Below, in pieces: positions 5,638 through 6,140 of a stretch of DNA of 6,140 bases. The position numbers were made by a program, and so were the translations under genes. The DNA lies in NCBI GenBank assembly GCA_937877125.1, contig CALEFQ010000070.1, forward strand, positions 1-6,140. Reading direction: 5' to 3'. Position 1 is the stretch's first letter; each line of letters opens with the position of its first letter. The stretch is from an uncultured bacterium (lineage in GTDB: Bacteria > Patescibacteriota > CALEFQ01). The notes under the pieces were generated by a model. The model worked only from the letters and a program-made list of their open reading frames with translations. It searched no databases and had not been told where the DNA came from.

Positions 5638-5649
5638 GCCACCTTAGCT
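5638..5649 (+). repeat. Copy of the first 12 bases of tRNA-Thr
   Basis: GCCACCTTAGCT is identical to bases 1-12 of the tRNA-Thr gene at 5754-5765, an offset of 116 bases. It is also preceded by AGGTGG (5632-5637), which matches the tRNA-Thr 3' acceptor strand, so the join looks like a tRNA 3' end placed against a 5' end. The remaining tRNA body is not present. Confidence 0.6.
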
Positions 5650-5687
5650 TCCCCCTTCGATCCGCCAAATCGGCGGGCTTCGGGGGA
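5650..5687. repeat. Two-tier palindrome after the tRNA-Thr fragment
   Basis: An outer stem TCCCCC/GGGGGA (5650-5655 with 5682-5687) and an inner stem CCGCC/GGCGG (5662-5666 with 5672-5676) around AAATC. On the minus strand the 5' arm is followed by GAAGC, the same joint as in the hairpins at 5727 and 6063. It begins right where the 12-base tRNA-Thr copy stops. It looks like a member of a dispersed palindromic repeat family. Confidence 0.65.
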
Positions 5688-5726
5688 CAGGCAGTTAGTT
5701 TTTCTGTGCTAGTGCTCCTTGAGCTT

Positions 5727-5755
5727 GCTCGCCGAAGCTTTTAGCGCAGGCGAGC
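5727..5755 (+). repeat. Palindromic hairpin A abutting tRNA-Thr
   Basis: GCTCGCC (5727-5733) pairs with GGCGAGC (5749-5755). Inside, GAA faces GCA, and GCT/AGC (5737-5739 with 5743-5745) forms a small inner stem around TTT. The last two bases of the outer stem are G1 and C2 of tRNA-Thr, so the hairpin and the mature tRNA fold compete for them. This could influence 5' processing by RNase P. Confidence 0.65.
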
Positions 5756-5829
5756 CACCTTAGCTCAGCTGGTAGAGCAATCGCTTTGTAAGCGAAAGGT
5801 CCTCGGTTCGAATCCGAGAGGTGGCTCCA
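5754..5829 (+). tRNA. tRNA-Thr (anticodon TGT)
   Basis: A complete 76-base cloverleaf reading ACA and probably other ACN codons. The acceptor stem GCCACCT/AGGTGGC pairs at all seven positions, with discriminator T5826 and an encoded CCA (5827-5829). The D stem is GCTC/GAGC. The anticodon stem has four pairs and an A-A mismatch at 27-43; the loop TTTGTAA carries TGT at 5787-5789. The T arm is CTCGG-TTCGAAT-CCGAG. It is followed after 109 bases by tRNA-Tyr on the same strand. The same Thr(TGT)-Tyr(GTA) order occurs at the start of the E. coli thrU-tyrU-glyT-thrT-tufB unit. Confidence 0.98.
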
Positions 5830-5860
5830 GCATAGAGCCATCTTTCCTGTGAATCGGTTG

Positions 5861-5920
5861 GCGGCGGCAAGGGTTCATGGGGACAGACAAATAGGCCCGG
5901 TGGTAAGTTTAAACCGCCGC
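5861..5920 (+). other. Possible long-range helix between the two tRNA genes
   Basis: GCGGCGG (5861-5867) is complementary to CCGCCGC (5914-5920), 46 bases apart. Both lie in the 109-base tRNA-Thr to tRNA-Tyr spacer and could bring the two tRNAs together in the precursor. The match is GC-rich and may be incidental. No gene is seen in this spacer. Confidence 0.35.
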
Positions 5921-5938
5921 GGCAGAAAAGCCGGTGGG

Positions 5939-6024
5939 GGGCAGGTACCAAAGTGGTCAACTGGGCCAGACTGTAAATCTGGCGCCTTCGGGCTTCATAG
6001 GTTCGAATCCTATCCTGCCCACCA
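5939..6024 (+). tRNA. tRNA-Tyr (anticodon GTA)
   Basis: A complete 86-base class II tRNA reading TAC and TAT codons. Acceptor GGGCAGG/CCTGCCC pairs fully, with discriminator A6021 and an encoded CCA (6022-6024). The D stem is CCA/TGG. The anticodon stem is CCAGA/TCTGG, with loop CTGTAAA and GTA at 5973-5975. The long variable arm (5983-5996) has a GCC-TTCG-GGC hairpin, as expected for bacterial tRNA-Tyr. The T arm is ATAGG-TTCGAAT-CCTAT. Its 3' half, from the second strand of the variable arm onward, is duplicated at 6102. Confidence 0.98.
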
Positions 6025-6029
6025 CTAGC
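5991..6029 (+). repeat. First copy of the 39-base direct repeat (tRNA-Tyr 3' end)
   Basis: These 39 bases run from GGC of the variable arm through the T arm, acceptor strand, CCA and five flanking bases (CTAGC). They match 6102-6140 exactly, an offset of 111 bases. Confidence 0.95.
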
Positions 6030-6062
6030 TTTTCTGTGTAGGCGGGTTTGCGCCGGAGTTTA

Positions 6063-6101
6063 TCCACCGAAGCTCTGAACGAAGTGAAGAGCGCAGGTGG
6101 A
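6063..6101 (+). repeat. Palindromic hairpin B after tRNA-Tyr
   Basis: TCCACC (6063-6068) pairs with GGTGGA (6096-6101). Inside, GAA faces GCA and GCTCT pairs with AGAGC (6071-6075 with 6088-6092, within about one base) around a longer loop. The design matches hairpin A, but the outer stem is different and still fully paired. It directly abuts the second copy of the tRNA-Tyr 3' end. Confidence 0.65.
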
Positions 6102-6140
6102 GGCTTCATAGGTTCGAATCCTATCCTGCCCACCACTAGC
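6102..6140 (+). repeat. tRNA-Tyr 3'-end duplicate, running to the window edge
   Basis: An exact 39-base copy of 5991-6029, including the whole T arm, the acceptor 3' strand, discriminator and CCA. It lacks the D and anticodon arms, so it cannot make a tRNA. It reaches the last base of the window, so the repeat may continue, possibly as a tandem 111-base unit. Confidence 0.93.

Noticed and set aside
5632..5644. AGGTGG-G-CCACCT considered as a T-box antiterminator motif
   Set aside because: The T-box consensus and specifier structures are absent; the match is better explained as tRNA-Thr end sequence.
5530..5753. Tested by eye as tmRNA, RNase P RNA or SRP RNA
   Set aside because: None of the conserved core sequences of these RNAs is present.
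5760..5960. 66-codon open frame on the minus strand across tRNA-Thr
   Set aside because: Its C-terminal half (SRIRTEDLSLTKRLLYQLS) is the antisense translation of a tRNA, a well-known false protein in databases.
5991..6140. CRISPR array
   Set aside because: Only two copies, the repeat is tRNA sequence, and the single spacer holds a palindrome.

Overview
The window looks like a piece of a bacterial chromosome from the Candidate Phyla Radiation (Patescibacteria), probably a Parcubacteria-like lineage. This is an inference from several signs: a compact translation operon, a short EF-Ts, a RicT/PSP1 gene and a membrane-anchored TPR gene following pyrH where frr is usual, and intergenic palindromes of the CC-GAAGC type that I associate with these genomes. 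No 16S rRNA is present to confirm it. Base composition is near 50% GC. The dGTPase-like gene ends in TGA directly before a terminator, so UGA is a stop here, which argues against the SR1/Gracilibacteria code.

Left part, minus strand (1-1450): the first 27 codons of rpmE (ribosomal protein L31, cut by the window edge) have a very good sigma70-type promoter only 7 bases from the ATG. Upstream of it is a dGTPase-like HD-domain gene that ends in a clean Rho-independent terminator. The dGTPase-like and rpsB promoters diverge from the 1423-1518 region.

Centre, plus strand (1490-5480): one tight operon, rpsB, tsf, pyrH, ricT and a TPR gene, with gaps of 19, 3, 2 and 4 bases. It makes ribosomal protein S2, elongation factor Ts, UMP kinase, a RicT-family cysteine-rich protein and a membrane-anchored TPR scaffold. 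The rpsB leader of about 125 bases can fold so that an internal GTCCT pairs with the Shine-Dalgarno AGGAC, which would suit feedback control by S2.

Right part, plus strand (5485-6140): a promoter starts a long leader followed by tRNA-Thr(TGT) and tRNA-Tyr(GTA), both with encoded CCA. Around them sit palindromic elements and partial tRNA copies: the first 12 bases of tRNA-Thr recur 116 bases upstream of the gene, and 39 bases covering the 3' end of tRNA-Tyr and its flank recur 111 bases downstream, running into the window end. Two hairpins (5727-5755 and 6063-6101) share an internal design but have different, compensating outer stems. This tRNA and palindrome cluster is the most unusual part of the window.
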